64,000 bases of DNA. It comes from Trichoplax sp. H2. Lineage: Eukaryota; Placozoa; Uniplacotomia; Trichoplacea. Both the position numbers and the translations under genes were made by a program. The stretch is from NCBI GenBank assembly GCA_003344405.1, contig NOWV01000068.1, forward strand, positions 1-64,000. Direction: 5' to 3'. Under the pieces are notes generated by a model. That model worked only from the letters and a program-made list of their open reading frames with translations. It had not been told where the DNA came from and did not search any database. How positions within the stretch are numbered: the first letter of the stretch is position 1; each line of letters begins with the position of its first letter. This document shows positions 12,408 to 25,789 of the stretch, piece by piece.

Positions 12408-13966
12408 CTGCTCAAGATATAATTTTCTTCAATATTAGAAACTTGATCACTTATTTATTAACGATCCGATAGGTAATGATGATCTTGTATATCCGTAGTC
12501 CTACATTTGATATCAAAACGATTTAAAAATTACAACTGAATAATATTGGTGTCCTTCACATTAGCCCGCGCCTGTTCAATTTTATTTACGATTATTGAAT
12601 TTTAAAATGATATCGCTTATGAATGAGACCCTACCCCTGTTCGTCCAATAGATCGAAAAAGTTCTATCCGACTTCCAGGCTAAGATTTTCTTCTCTCTTG
12701 CCCGGATTATCTTACGTTAAATAGCGTAATGCAGGTAGTGGAAAACTGTGACAATAACAAGGAAGAAAAAACCGACCATGGCATATAAGCATTAACTGAA
12801 TATTTCACCGAGGCAAACAATTCCGTTTCTTACCGAAAGGAAAATATTCTTAGTGAAATCAATAAAACAAATTAATTCTTTTTCCAATGAAATGGATATC
12901 TACACAAAAAAGTTAATTTGTCGGAATGCAAAAGAAGAAAGATGGAAAGGGAAAGTAAACGAGTAACCGACGCCAATTCATTGCTATACCTTAATAAATC
13001 ATACAGACATGATTTCAAGTTCTTTCCGCTACTAGGATTACTAATTTGAATCAAATCAAGATGAATTATTGTCAATATCATGTAAAACATGGACGATCCA
13101 TTACTTTTGATCATAATTTCATACCCAAGCATGAACTCTGATAAAAATTAAGGTAGATTGATAGCATCTTGGACTCAACAGTGATTAAAAAGACTGGCGA
13201 CTAACAACTAAAAGTTAATATCCAGGTTTTCAATCACTTACCTAATACTAATCTCACACAAATGGCCAATCTATTAGTCTTTTAATTCGTATTTAATTAA
13301 TCCAGTTGACGGGTATACGTACCGTGGGCAGGACTCCGATGAATCATCCGTCGTTACCTAGTTTACGTTATATCGGCTTCGGATCTCAATCTCTTGTAAA
13401 ATAAATCAGTTCGCAGTCCAATTTTTTAAGCTAAACAAATCAATAGCAATAACAGCCGATAAAATAGCCTTCAAAATTAATTATTACTAGTTCTATCATA
13501 AAAATAGTTAGCTAGAACTATATTGAATATTAAATCAATATTGCGAAGTAACGTACACGCTATGAATAAACTTTCGGAGGTTGCATACAAAATAAATAGA
13601 ATGATAGAAAGGAAAAATAGCCAATCTATGCTATGAAAACAAAATAAGATAAATCAAATAATAATTCGTCACTATCGTGGCAGACAGGACTATAGATATT
13701 TCTAGCCTTTTGTCAATCCATTGATTGTTACCTATTATTAATTCACATCCAGATATGAAATAGAATCAATAGAAACAACCTAAACCATGATTATTACTCT
13801 GCCATCATTTTGATAATGTATGCAAATGATGAATTAATTATAGTTACAATTCGATGACGAACTTAATTAATCATCGGATATATTGTTTGCAGCTAAGAAA
13901 GCTAAAGAATAACCATCTTGTCTACACAAAGCCCTCGCTATATTATTCCTTTCTCTCATTCTTCCT

Positions 13967-13980
13967 GTTGCTATAGCAAC
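13967..13980. promoter_or_regulatory. RFX X-box palindrome GTTGCTATAGCAAC
   Basis: A perfect 14-base inverted repeat of the two RFX half-sites (GTTGCY and RGCAAC with AT between), the X-box bound by RFX factors that control ciliary genes in animals. It lies 1.56 kb upstream of SLC17 copy 1 and 3.3 kb downstream of copy 2. The next few bases on each side extend the symmetry by one pair (T..A). Function is inferred from the motif only. Confidence 0.45.
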
Positions 13981-15012
13981 ATTTCCATCTATCGATCTGA
14001 ATAGGAACGGATTGGAGAGGGAGTATTGTAGCGGATGTCTTAATTGTAATAAGCTTCTGTGTAAAAAGAAACCTTTATTTTTGAAATTGAATTATAAAAT
14101 ATTAATACTAGATGAATTAAAATTAATAAGATCGAGATTTGATTTAAATTTAATTATGATGCGATTTTAACTCTATTCCAATAGCATAACGACGAATGTA
14201 TTAAGTTATGCCAACTATTTATCACGACTTTTCTACGCTAAAAAGTTTAAATTATTAGCAAAATATCGAAAATAGCTCCAGTACCTGACAGTAGATCTGT
14301 ACTTAATTAAGACAGCAAAAGTTACGATCTACTGCAGGGGCAATAATTCCTCCAAGTTTAGGAATAAACTACTTAGAAAAGATCCACTATTAAAAAAGTA
14401 GCTCACATGCGATAGTGGATAAAAATTTCTCAAGCAATAGTCTGCTATCATTTTAAATCTATCTCGAACGTTTATCAACTTCGAAGTAACGGAATCTTGT
14501 CTTAAATAATTTTTGGCATATCTCTAAAAGTTAGGTTTTGTGCACACTTTTTACATGTAGATCTGTTAATTCATATGGGCTTAAAACTTATACATATAGA
14601 GTACTATGGAGTGAAAGTTAATATTTCCACCTTAATCGATGTGATAGTAATAAGATCTGTAAGAGTTGCTTCAGTAGAGAATACAAATGGGAAAAATTTA
14701 GACACTATCAAATAAACATATTCCCTTAAAATGTAGTACTTAGACCTAACATACAAGTGGAAACACAGTTAATTCAAATTATCTCTATTTTCGATAATAT
14801 TAATGTTATGGCCAATACCCGTATTGACCGGCTCGTTGATAATATTTAATTGGGAAATCTTGACTATCAAAATCTATTTTTCAAAGTTATATCATATTTT
14901 GATTTTTGTGAAATATTAGCCTAAACTACTGGCTTCCTATTTATATCATGAAAGATTCTTAATTCATTCGGAAATGTTCATTGTCAATCATTTTTACGAA
15001 ACGAGTATGGTC

Positions 15013-15039
15013 GTGTTAAGGGTTAAGTGTTAAGGGTTT
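15013..15039. repeat. Short direct repeat gtgttaagggtt x2
   Basis: Two exact copies of a 12-base unit separated by three bases. It is too short to assign to an element and is probably local slippage. Confidence 0.5.
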
Positions 15040-17278
15040 ATTCATAAAAGTTAAAATAGATTAAATCTATCTATAATATTAGGTAATAAAATATGCGCTA
15101 TATGAGCTATGTATTATCAAAACACACAAAGAAATTGAAATTATTTCTATATACAAGTTTATTTATGTTACATTGCTTACGTTCTGTATAAAGAGTGCAA
15201 TGAGAAAATAAATTGTAATAGGACTTGATCGGTAAAATTTTGACCGATCTTGATATAAATTCATTATGTAAACTCTAGCATTGCGATCCAAGATGGTAAA
15301 TTTATGTTCTTGATTGCTAAAATCTGACTATTATCGGAACATTGAGATAGTAGTAAACAGTATCAAGACAGTTGTTGAAGCCAAGATATGACATTTCGAA
15401 GTCAAAAGGTTAGATATTAGAAAATGGTATACAGCACAATTTTGCGCGATAACCATTTAGCCAGTGCTTCGCTGTCTATCTATAAGTAATTTTAATTGAT
15501 CAGCAAGAGTTGGTGCTTCGCATAAGATCAATAAACTACTCTATAATATCTTCCTTAATGATATAAGTCGTTGCATCAAAACTGGCCTATAGAGTTGGAT
15601 TCTGTTAGAAGTGTTAAAACATTTAATTTTGATACGATACTATACATGGTATTTGTCACATTTTCTTGAATGAATTTAAAGCTTAAGATCAAACGAGTGG
15701 TATTCTAAATATTCAGATGGCAAAAGAAAAATGCAAGTTATTATAAGGCCTAAAGTAGTTGCAAGTATCAAATACGAGTGTGATAGCTTTAATTTAAGAA
15801 TCTAGCCTTATGTTAACATGATTTAGTATTATGTAAGATATCAAAATCTGATAATAATTGATTACAAGATTTTTAAAATTTTTGATTGCCTCTTGTAATT
15901 TCAGTTTTAAAAATTTTGTATCGTTAATATAGTGTATTGGCATTTCGAGATTGCACCATAGGATACAGGTTTTCGATTTTATATACTGTATTACTTTTAT
16001 ACAGCAAGTATGTTAATCGAATGAAGTTTTAATTTTAGGTCAAGCGAATGGTATTATGTATGTAACGTAGTATAGTAATACATGGCAAACGTTAGAAGTT
16101 GCAGTCTTTATAATGTCAGAATATTGCATCTGGAAAACAATCGATTTTATTTAAGAGTTTACGAACAATTCGATTCAACATCTGCTTTAGTAAGCACCAA
16201 ATTGTGAATAATGAACCCCAAAACATTAATAATTTTAGTTACGTTGAAACATATAGTAAAACTAATGCATAAAATGATCTTCAAATGAAATCAACGATAT
16301 TTTATATCTCAAATTTGATCATTAAAGATGCCGGTCTAGAACATCAGGCTATTACAGCTTTACCAAATATAAATTTTAGTATTATCGGTGGGTAATGCTA
16401 ATTTTTCATCGAACAGAGTTGTAATCTCAAATGAAATGAGTGACATTTAAAATTCACAGCAAGTGAGAATATAGGCTTCGACTCGTAAATTAGATACTTT
16501 CAAATATGGATTTGGAAAGACGTTATTAATTATCGTTAATTTTAAAACAAGCAGCTTTATAGAAATTGCATATTATGCGCATATATATATAAATAATGAA
16601 AATGCATAAGAAACTGACAGCCTATTATCATCATTAGGCTATCCACTCAATTAAAATCAATTATTACTCTAAATTACTAAATGCGCAATAGTCCAGAAAA
16701 TATTAGTGCGTAATAAATTATATTTTTAAAGTAATCGTTTGATATAAATCGTACCGTCTACGGATACATATAAATAATAATCAAATCTGTAAATTTAACC
16801 GATGTTATTGATGAATAGACAGCAACCTATCTGATAAAGAGAGGATAAGTAAAGCAATATATACGTCAAGACATGAAAAGGGGGTGATAATTGAAGGTCA
16901 CGCAGAGATTATATTTTTTTATATTATTTAGATCGGGACCATATCAGCTGCGATTTGACTGAAAGTTCATTAGGAATATTTAATGCAAATGTTATTTCGC
17001 AAACAATTTAAATTACATTTACAACAGCTGAAAAATAAGAAATTAAGTTATATTCTAGGCCTTTCATGCTCTATTTAAATTAAAACGGTGTTCAATTTAA
17101 TTTATCACCTGTACTCAGTACCGAAATACAAATACTTTATAAAGCATTTCATTATTTAAACCTTCGTTGTTTTAATTAAAAGTAATTAGGTATTCACCTT
17201 TTAATAAAATATAACAGAAATTGTGAAGTTTCGTAATCATAGATTGAAATGCAAATACTATTTACTCTTGGTCGGATT

Positions 17279-20200
17279 TCAATCATTAAATATGCTTGAA
17301 ATTGGCGTTTCTTCAGTTTCTTCATCTGAATTTAAGGTCCTATAAATGGTAAGATCTTTGCTAAGGCTATATATTGCCCATGGCTGGATTTCAGCTGAAC
17401 TATACATTAGGTAAATGAGGCTGCATGCCGTTAAAACTGCTCCAACTTCATAGAAAACAGTATGCCAACTGCGTATGTTCTATAAATCACAGGTAGAGCA
17501 AATTTTAATCGATATTGTATATTATAGAAAATTGCAACTTAGATACCACACTACAGCAACAGACAATTTTTAAATCAAGCATGCCATATCAGTGCAGCGT
17601 ACATTCAGGGAATTAGAAAACCTAGTTAATCTGGCTATCATTAATGAAAGCTAGCAAATAAGCAAAACAATTACCTCAGGTTCTATAATAAAACCAGCTA
17701 TTAGTGGACTTATAGCCGATGCTAAGCTACTGAAAATATCAATAAAAGCCGTAATAATTCCAACATGGATTGGTGCTATATCAAGTGGATTGGCCATGAT
17801 TGTGCAATACATTGCTGCTTCGATAATAACGATAAGGTACAAGGCTGTAATAAGGATACCTTGATCACTGCTATAGGTCATCAACATTAGACTACCAGCG
17901 GGCACAATGGAGCCTATATATCAACATGATCAAAGCGATGTTCTTCATGGCTGTGTTTTGAATGATTATAATCGATTTTTCCATAAATATAACATAAAAG
18001 CAGGCTTATAGCGACTGCAAGACAAATGAGTATTATTTACCTAACAATAGAAACGCGTTCCTGGTAGCGGTCTTAGAGAAGTGATTCTGAATTAATTTAT
18101 CAGCTAATATGCTAAATAGTAACATGAAAACTGCATGGAGAAAGAATGGTATGCATGATAGTAATCCAATCTGAAAGAAATTTATACGATTAATTGTTAA
18201 AAAAATGTAATTAGAATCAGTGAACATATTCATAAATGAAAAGGTTCAATATTTATTATCTCGTAATGTGTTAGTCGACATAATGATAAACCTACCGAAT
18301 AAATTTTTTTGTCGTATAAAATATAAAATAGTATAGGAAAGTATGCTATCAGCATACTATTAAGCCAGCCTAAACCAAAGCTTCCCAGTGCAAGAGCCCA
18401 GATAGGTCTTGAGCACAAAATGGAGCTCCAGGGTATCTTGTATGGCTATGATTACAGACAGAAAGGGGCAGTAAATAATCAGAATGATGAGTTTAATTCC
18501 ACAAGAATGTAATAAACGTAAATCTTATATTACTAGTTTTATTAGCTGCAAATATTTAAATTAAGCGGGAGCTAGGATTTGTAGCTGCTGTAGTAATATA
18601 CTGCAGATATTCTTGGTAAAGAGAATTATTTCTGGCAAGTAAGTTAAACTATCTCTGATTTTACTGTTTGTAAATAAACAGCAGATTTAATCATAGCACT
18701 TAAGTAACGGTGACATTTATGACTAGCCTTATTACCAACCAAATTAAAATTTAGTGAAGGTATGATCATGGATAAATTAGTATGATCAAAATAACATAAT
18801 ATTATTTAACGCTGATACGAAATCTAGAGCCTATTCGTACTGGCTTGCGATAAACTTTATTAATTTGGTAAAATGGTAGCTCAAAGCAATTATAAAAGAT
18901 AAAATACGTTCATTACTATTGAAGGTTACCGCTACTAAGCTAATGCTATCGAATTCAATTGCCTTTGGAAAAGTTCCTCGTTATAAAATATACCTGATAT
19001 CCCAATGGTCCTTGCTTATCTTCAATCGTGGTTTGGATGTATTCGGCTTCATCATAAGAAATAAATGTATGTATACTTGGTGAGTTTGTAAAGAACATGC
19101 ACCAGATCATGGTCCAAATTATTCCTGTAGCACCTATAAGAGTTTCGACGAATTCATGTTGATAAGAAACATTAAATAGAGCTTTATTTATTTTCAGATA
19201 ATTCAAGAATCTTTTCAAAATATATATTCTCTTACCGCAAATATAAAACACGGTAGGCCAGCTAAAATAATACAGCACATATCCAGAAAAATAGATGGTC
19301 ATAAATGATCCTATCGTTTCTCCTGCAAGTGATCAGTAAACAAATCAGAGAAAAATATTTACTTCAAGCTAGATACAGAACTCTGCTGTTAAAGAGATAT
19401 GGTGCATCACAGATTATTCACATACCTATTGCTGGAGCTACCGAGAAACGTGTTATTTCTTGAGGGGAAGCCCACCGACTCCATAGATCATTCACAGCAG
19501 CATGGAAAGGAGTCTTTATGCAAGAAATAACATAAAAAATTTCAAGTACCGGTAAAACGAATAGATCAGAATTTATCAGACTGTAAATAAGATATTGACA
19601 CGAAAGCCATCAGAATGAAAGAAATTTGATTCAAAGGATGGGAAATAAGACACCTAATTGTGGCTTTCACTACTTGACCACTTGAGGAATAATAAATGCT
19701 AAAGGATTAGTTACAGTAGATGTTTTCCGGAAGAAATAGAGATTATTTTTTTTCTGCACATCACTGCTAAGGTTAGGAACGATTCTGTCTGCAAAATTTT
19801 AACCGTGACTTAAAACTCCACATTATTGACATATCAAGCTGAGAACTTTATGGTTATGTATAATTTAATTGCATTCCTTCATCAAAACATCAGGTGTTGC
19901 TACCACTACGTAAGCATTTACAGGGCCATACTTGGGATAGGTAATCAATGAAAGATATGATAACCAGTGGTCCATAATTGACTCAATTTGCAGTAAGAAC
20001 TATCTATATATTATTACCGTACGGTACTTTTGCTAATAAATCGCTTCCCCAATAGATAGATGTTAACTTAATTTAGGTTACTGTAGGGTTTGCAAGCTAC
20101 GCTTTAAACAATATGAATGAGGGTAATTTTGTCTCTATCCTTCTTCGACAATATCATTTGTTAAATAAAGGTTTAAGTCTATTGCTGTATTAATTACGTA

Positions 20201-21847
20201 AAGAATGCTATATCAACAGTACTGCTTGTAGGTTATCGATTCAAATGTGGCATGATAGGGCTTATGTACTATTTCTGTGGTTAGAAATCAATTTTTCAGA
20301 CTATCCTAATCATGGTTCAATTAAGTGATTAGGAGTAAAGTTGGGAATATAATGACAAGCGATACAGTAATAATCTTCGTGAACATAGTTTCAAAAGCTA
20401 TTAGCTAAAAGATGGAGATGATAAATGCTTGTAATAGAATTCTTGTATAATATAGGTGTTATAGGCTTACCTGACAGAGGCCCGCAAATACTCGTAAGAC
20501 TACGAATAATGTAAAATTATACATTGCCGCCAATGGTTGAAAGATGGTCGATAATGAACTCAAAAATATGCCAATTAACAAAACTTTCCATCCACCTATT
20601 CGTGTAACTAGCCATCCTCCAGGTAACTGCATAACAATTTGGCCATAATGAACGGCACTAAGCGCAATACCTAAAGGTATGAAGGATCGATTGATGGAGT
20701 AATTCGTTAAGAATGATAGCGAATAGTACATTGCAATTATGGTTATATCTCAATATAAGTTCGTATGCGAAATTGTAGCGAAGTTTATCAGATTCTGACG
20801 AAATAAGCCACAACAGTTCTAAATCAGGAAGTAACTGCTGTCTATCACATAGTAATTATCAAAATGCAGTAGGATTCTAACTACTTGCACGACTATCATG
20901 ATGGTCGATTAGAATAAAAATTAGAGATTATCTTTGAATTAAAGTTATATCGTTCGGTAAGATATAGTATGAACAAAGTTTTTCTACTACGAAATTGATT
21001 AATACGGCAATAATAGTTTCAGCAGTCTTACATGAAATTGTACTGACTAAAAATGAAATGTTTATGGCCTCATGATTAAGTAAATATACATAGATCATAA
21101 ATAGTACATTAATATTTGTCTTAAAGGTTTCTTACTCTACTATTACTGCTTAATGTCACGGCGTTTAATACAAGTCTAGTATTGAGTAAAAGACTCAAAT
21201 TTTATTAAATACATTAGTATTAAATTGTTCTTATTTTTCAGTGTCAAATATAAAAGCAATCGATTTTGGTTCCTTTAGATCTCTTTTGCCGATTATCGAC
21301 TGCTCAACAGGGCACTGAGACCATCTTACCTTGTTGTGTGGATGTCCAATTTAAAAAGTAAATCTATAGCGAAGAAATTAGAAAGAGAACATACCTGAAT
21401 TAAGAGTAAAATGGCAACATATAAAAGTTTTCCAGAGCATTTCGATCGTGAATTAAGTTTGATTTACGTTACTACATCAATTAATGATCAATGATAGTCA
21501 AGCTTTTATTAATAAAATGTTATAAAAGCAATATGATGGATGATAAAGCAGCTTACCGAATTCTCCAGCGGGGGAATATCATTAGGATGATATGTCATCG
21601 TTACGATAGTCATACTTAAATTGATTTTTGTGGCCATGGTGATTATTCCACAGAAAATGACCATGAAAAACATAAAATAACGCACACTGCAGCAATAAGA
21701 TGGTAATCTCGAGTTTGCTTTCCTCGGTCTTAATAGTCTTTTCCTCTCTTCAAGTAGATCTATAGATGGTCGACCATCCCAATCAAATGCTTCCTGTCGA
21801 AATGGCAGTGTAGACTGGCCAGAGGGTTTGTGGGTATTTTCCGACAT
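17279..21847 (-). CDS. SLC17 family anion transporter, copy 2 (sialin-like)
   Basis: Ten exons, in transcript order: 21847-21557, 21363-21330, 20670-20471, 19513-19426, 19322-19236, 19133-18994, 18445-18296, 18170-18041, 17913-17675, 17479-17279. They join in phase to 519 residues. Seen: an N-terminal acidic dileucine ERKRLL (34-39) followed by the sialin-like CCSVRY before TM1, TM1 with K74INLS, LNWTSTQQG (near 101-109), MQLPGGW, the TM4 arginine in LRVFAGLCQ, LWSRWA, IPWSSIL..RPIWAL and MANPLDIAP. The basic residue of TM1 is Lys instead of the usual Arg. The TM4 segment reads TPFHAAV where most relatives have G..YPA. The VGLUT His and Glu are missing here too. The N-terminal dileucine resembles the lysosomal signal of human sialin, so lysosomal location is a reasonable inference. 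Same orientation and exon pattern as the gene at 5653-12407, so the two are tandem paralogues. Confidence 0.9.
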
Positions 21848-22499
21848 GGATGATAACTTTCTGTAGCTAATCAGAGCTAGTAGTGTTAATATAGTAAATA
21901 AAAATCATCGCTAAGTATTTTCTTTCTATCACATCTTGAACAAGAATTGCTTAAGTACTGCTACTTGAAAGGGTTACCACAAATATTGAATTAAATATGA
22001 ATGTGTAGTCGTCGTGTATTGGAGTAAATTTTTATGTCACATGGAGTAATTAGCTTGAATTGCTCATAGAAGATTAAGGCTATGACCAAGTCTATTGCAA
22101 CTTCTAAAAAAACGGTAAATTTTCTTACTTTACAGTGATAGATTTAATTAAGTCACTATTGAAGGATATATTGACACTCCTAATATGTTTTAAATCTGAC
22201 AATTTCATTTTCTAATAGTCATCAACTGCATTGGCCTAAAATGCAACGAGAAACTATTCGATTTGAGCAAACATAACATCCATCGTTAAATTCACAGGAG
22301 TATTAGGCTCTTGAATGTTAATACTTTTCATCATGTTGTTTACAAGACTAGTAATTATAACTTGTAACAGTAGTCAAGTGAATTATATTCGTATTACTAA
22401 ATAGTAAATATCATAGCGTGTGATAACTAAGGTTTCAGATAGAATTGATTTATCATCTACTTTTGTAAGCTATAATCAAAAGAAATAAAAGTAAGTTAT

Positions 22500-22520
22500 A
22501 CTTGCTTCAAGGAAGCAAGT
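22500..22520. repeat. Hairpin with 9-bp arms
   Basis: ACTTGCTTC and GAAGCAAGT are exact inverted arms around a three-base loop (aag). It is a small palindrome of unknown role. Confidence 0.6.
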
Positions 22521-24760
22521 AAACCTCACTGCTACAGGTGTCAATGTATAAATATTGACAATAAGAGATCAGCTATGTAAAGAGGATTATGATCACAACG
22601 TCGATAAATGGGATAGACTATTGGTGTTTAATGCACGAATTGCTTGTATGAAATAACCAAGACTTTATGTTTAAAATACCTTACGGATCTACGATAAGTA
22701 AATTGACTGGATATGCAGTTAATAATAATAATAGAATAAATTAGATTATGTATCGAAATCTGTTGACGATAACTTTAAACGATACTATCTAATGCTATCT
22801 GCAAGTGTAATTTATTCCCAGACAGTAGTTTATGAATGTTGGATATGGAAGTAAATAACTATCTTCAAAGGGGGAAATATAGACTGCGATGAAGTATATA
22901 GAAAAAAATCGCGGGCTCAACATCTGTCTTTGCTTGGAGGCCTACTAGTGTAACCAAGTCAAATCAATTAACTAATGGCTTTTTAATAAACTAGAATTTA
23001 GGTAAATAGTAGAGGATAACTTTGTAGTTCTGGCTTTGGACTGTAATAGTTTCTTATTAATTCTGGAGTTGGTTTTCAAACGATATTAAGGTCAAAATAT
23101 TGTCTTCAACGATTGTGAATACATAAGATTTTAACGATCATTGATCGCAACTACTTTTAAGATCGAAAGTGTGGATAGAAAACGTTATCACAACTCTATT
23201 AAGTAATCTATCATTTTGCTTCTAAAGTGATCATGTCATCAAGAATTAGTTCTTCTAACGCCCCATATTTTACGTTTGCAATATTACGAGATAACTACTA
23301 TGCTCTAAGCATTGCGATTACGCATAGCTTACTTGTTTCTATCATCACTTCAGTAGTAACTAATCATAAGTTAATAAATTAATAAACTGCATCGTTTTGG
23401 TTTGTATCTTTACAAATAAATAAATTCTTTCGTTAGAGCCCAATATCAATGAAGATTAGTCCTATAAGATTTAAATTAGACGTAAATAGTCGATTTTATC
23501 ACAAGTTCAGCCTTCTACTTACGCCAAGGTTAAGAATCTAAACCATTCAATAATTTACAGCAAGTTGACCAATTTTAGCGTAGTTTTATCCCAATAACAC
23601 CTCTACTAATCTGGATCAATGCTCGTCCTTCTATCTAAAATCGCTTCGTACTGTTAAAATCATATCGTCCTTATTAGACGCCGCCTACCTAATGGATATG
23701 GGCAGCATCGGTTGAAAATTATAAGAACCCTTTACTTGTCTGTTGCTCATGACTAGGACGCACTACAATTTGACAACTAAGGCAACCATGGTAGAATCGC
23801 TTAGCACAACCTAATTATTTAGTCATGGCTGCTATTGTATATCCTAGTGTAGTAATTGTATTCAACTCAAAAATGGCATCTTTTCAATCATAATGCCTAA
23901 AACAATACTATTTTTCCTGGAGGTATGGAAACATCAATTAATACATTGATTTACTTTTGATTCAGAATTTCTAATTACGGAGAACAATCATAGCCCCTCA
24001 GGCGTTCTTCCTTACTGTTCCTACATAATCTATACAAACTTAAGGACAATATGGCAGGCAGAAGAGGAAATTCATTCAAACTATAACCGAGAAGATAACA
24101 TTTTCACCGTCTAGAACAAGATTTTAATGATTTAATTCTTTTGATACAAGTTTATTTTCTAGGATTGTATATTAGGTTTCCGAGGAAATCCTTTATAATT
24201 GATATGATTTGTTAATTTTATCCGCTAATACTTTCTAATCGTATATAAATGGAAAATAAACAACGCTAAGAATCCTAACTCTCGTTTTCTATTACCAATT
24301 TCCCGATTTTATGACGATCTCTGTATTGATGAACTCTTAATGACAGAATTAGGATGCTACAATATTCTAGCTCAATTGTGTTTCATCGCTGCGAATGATA
24401 ATTCAATGACTTACTATTGTTAATCAAGTAGATTAAGATAGTTCAAAATTTATTTTATGTGAATCTTTTTTAGTATTGAAATATAAACTGGTCAGGCCAG
24501 TAGGCAAATACCAAGCTTATATAGCAATCTTTGCTATTGATGTGATAAAGGAACATGACGGAATAGTTTCTATTTGGTCTGTTCTTTTTCACTTTTAGCT
24601 AAATCTCAATTCTATAACTTGCAAATACACCAGCAACATGAATATAAGAAGTTTAATAAAAACATTCAAGTAGTGTTTAAATACTATGACGAACAACCAG
24701 TAATATCCATTTCCGTAGGCTGATCAGCATTTTTCAACTAATCCAGTCATAGACAAAGTT

Positions 24761-24953
24761 TAATGGCCAGTCAAATTCTTTCACAGTTATGATTATGATC
24801 ATGGCACTAGCATATGAGTATACTATACTCGTATACCGTTATCTAGCTACTTTTTTTAATAATTGTTTTACTGATAAACTCTTTATTACCTTTTATGAAC
24901 TAGTCCGCTAATAAACAAGGATTAAAAGCCGGTCAAACTTATCACAGTTATGA
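24761..24953 (+). repeat. Diverged direct repeat (two copies of about 32 bases)
   Basis: 24761-24793 and 24922-24953 share the order gcc-a/g-gtcaaa..t..tcacagttatga. The copies differ by several substitutions and one or two gaps. Between them lies a near-perfect palindrome gagtatactatactc (24826-24840). Possibly an old local duplication. Confidence 0.35.
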
Positions 24954-25789
24954 AGTCTTTGCACTTTATTGCAATAGTCGTTACAACTCGCGATAGATCC
25001 GACATGTATCTTATAGCGTTCTTGCAGCATGGACAATTTAGTACAGTACCAGTAATAATCCGTAGTCGTGTTTTTGGTGCACGCACACAACTTGTTACAT
25101 TCCTACCACAGAGGTTTATGTCATACTATATTTACTTGCGCCTTTTTAAGATTTCAGCTGGACTACAGAAAGGGACACCAAAATGGCTATCGACAGCAAT
25201 CAGTCCGCAAGTCTTATGTACTCTACTCTTTGTATAATATTTTACCATGCTGTACTATTTACTGCACGGTGAGCCGCAAACTTGTCAAAACATCATTTTG
25301 CAAAGTTGCTGAAATTGGATTTGATCTAAATGAATTATTAACATTATTTCTGTACGTGCGAATGTCCCTGAAATAAGAATCTCCAGTATATAGGACACTT
25401 GATAGAATGTTCTACAGTATATATATATAACCTATAGACTATAGCATGGAATTTCGTAGTCCATGATTGCATGTTTTGCCGCAAAAGTTGAGCTGTAGTA
25501 GCATGCTAACGCGAGCCTGTGACAAAGTGTCTTGTCAAAAATACAACCAAAACTATAGTTTCTTGCAAACTTGACTTTACAGTATTCCATAAGATTAGGT
25601 TGATGATACAACTAGCAAGGACGATCTAGCTGCAATCAGACTATCTCAAGACTATCTACGGACCTCCATCATCTTCATTTTCAGCTTGGTTTAGGCTGCA
25701 CGGCCAAGACTGGTCGGGAATGTACAAGAGTAGCCCTCAGCACAGTCCGGTCCGATCCGTTCCGGTCCAGTCCTGGTCCTATTTCAATG

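Larger units (their letters stand above)
12408..17278. other. 4.9 kb spacer between the two SLC17 genes
   Basis: It holds the 5' flank of SLC17 copy 1 and the 3' flank of copy 2. Somewhat GC-richer patches near 12540-12740 and 13310-13400 could be promoter or an untranslated exon of copy 1. A perfect X-box palindrome lies at 13967-13980. The minus-strand frame at 12872-13132 (86 codons) resembles nothing I know and lacks support. The remainder is featureless AT-rich DNA. Confidence 0.5.

Noticed and set aside
12872-13132. Minus-strand frame of 86 codons upstream of SLC17 copy 1
   Set aside because: No family motif. Frames of this size are expected by chance in 64 kb. It could at most be part of an untranslated exon.
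24908-25376. Overlapping frames of 60 to 102 codons on both strands
   Set aside because: No recognisable motif, frames conflict between strands, and no splice-linked neighbours with family similarity.
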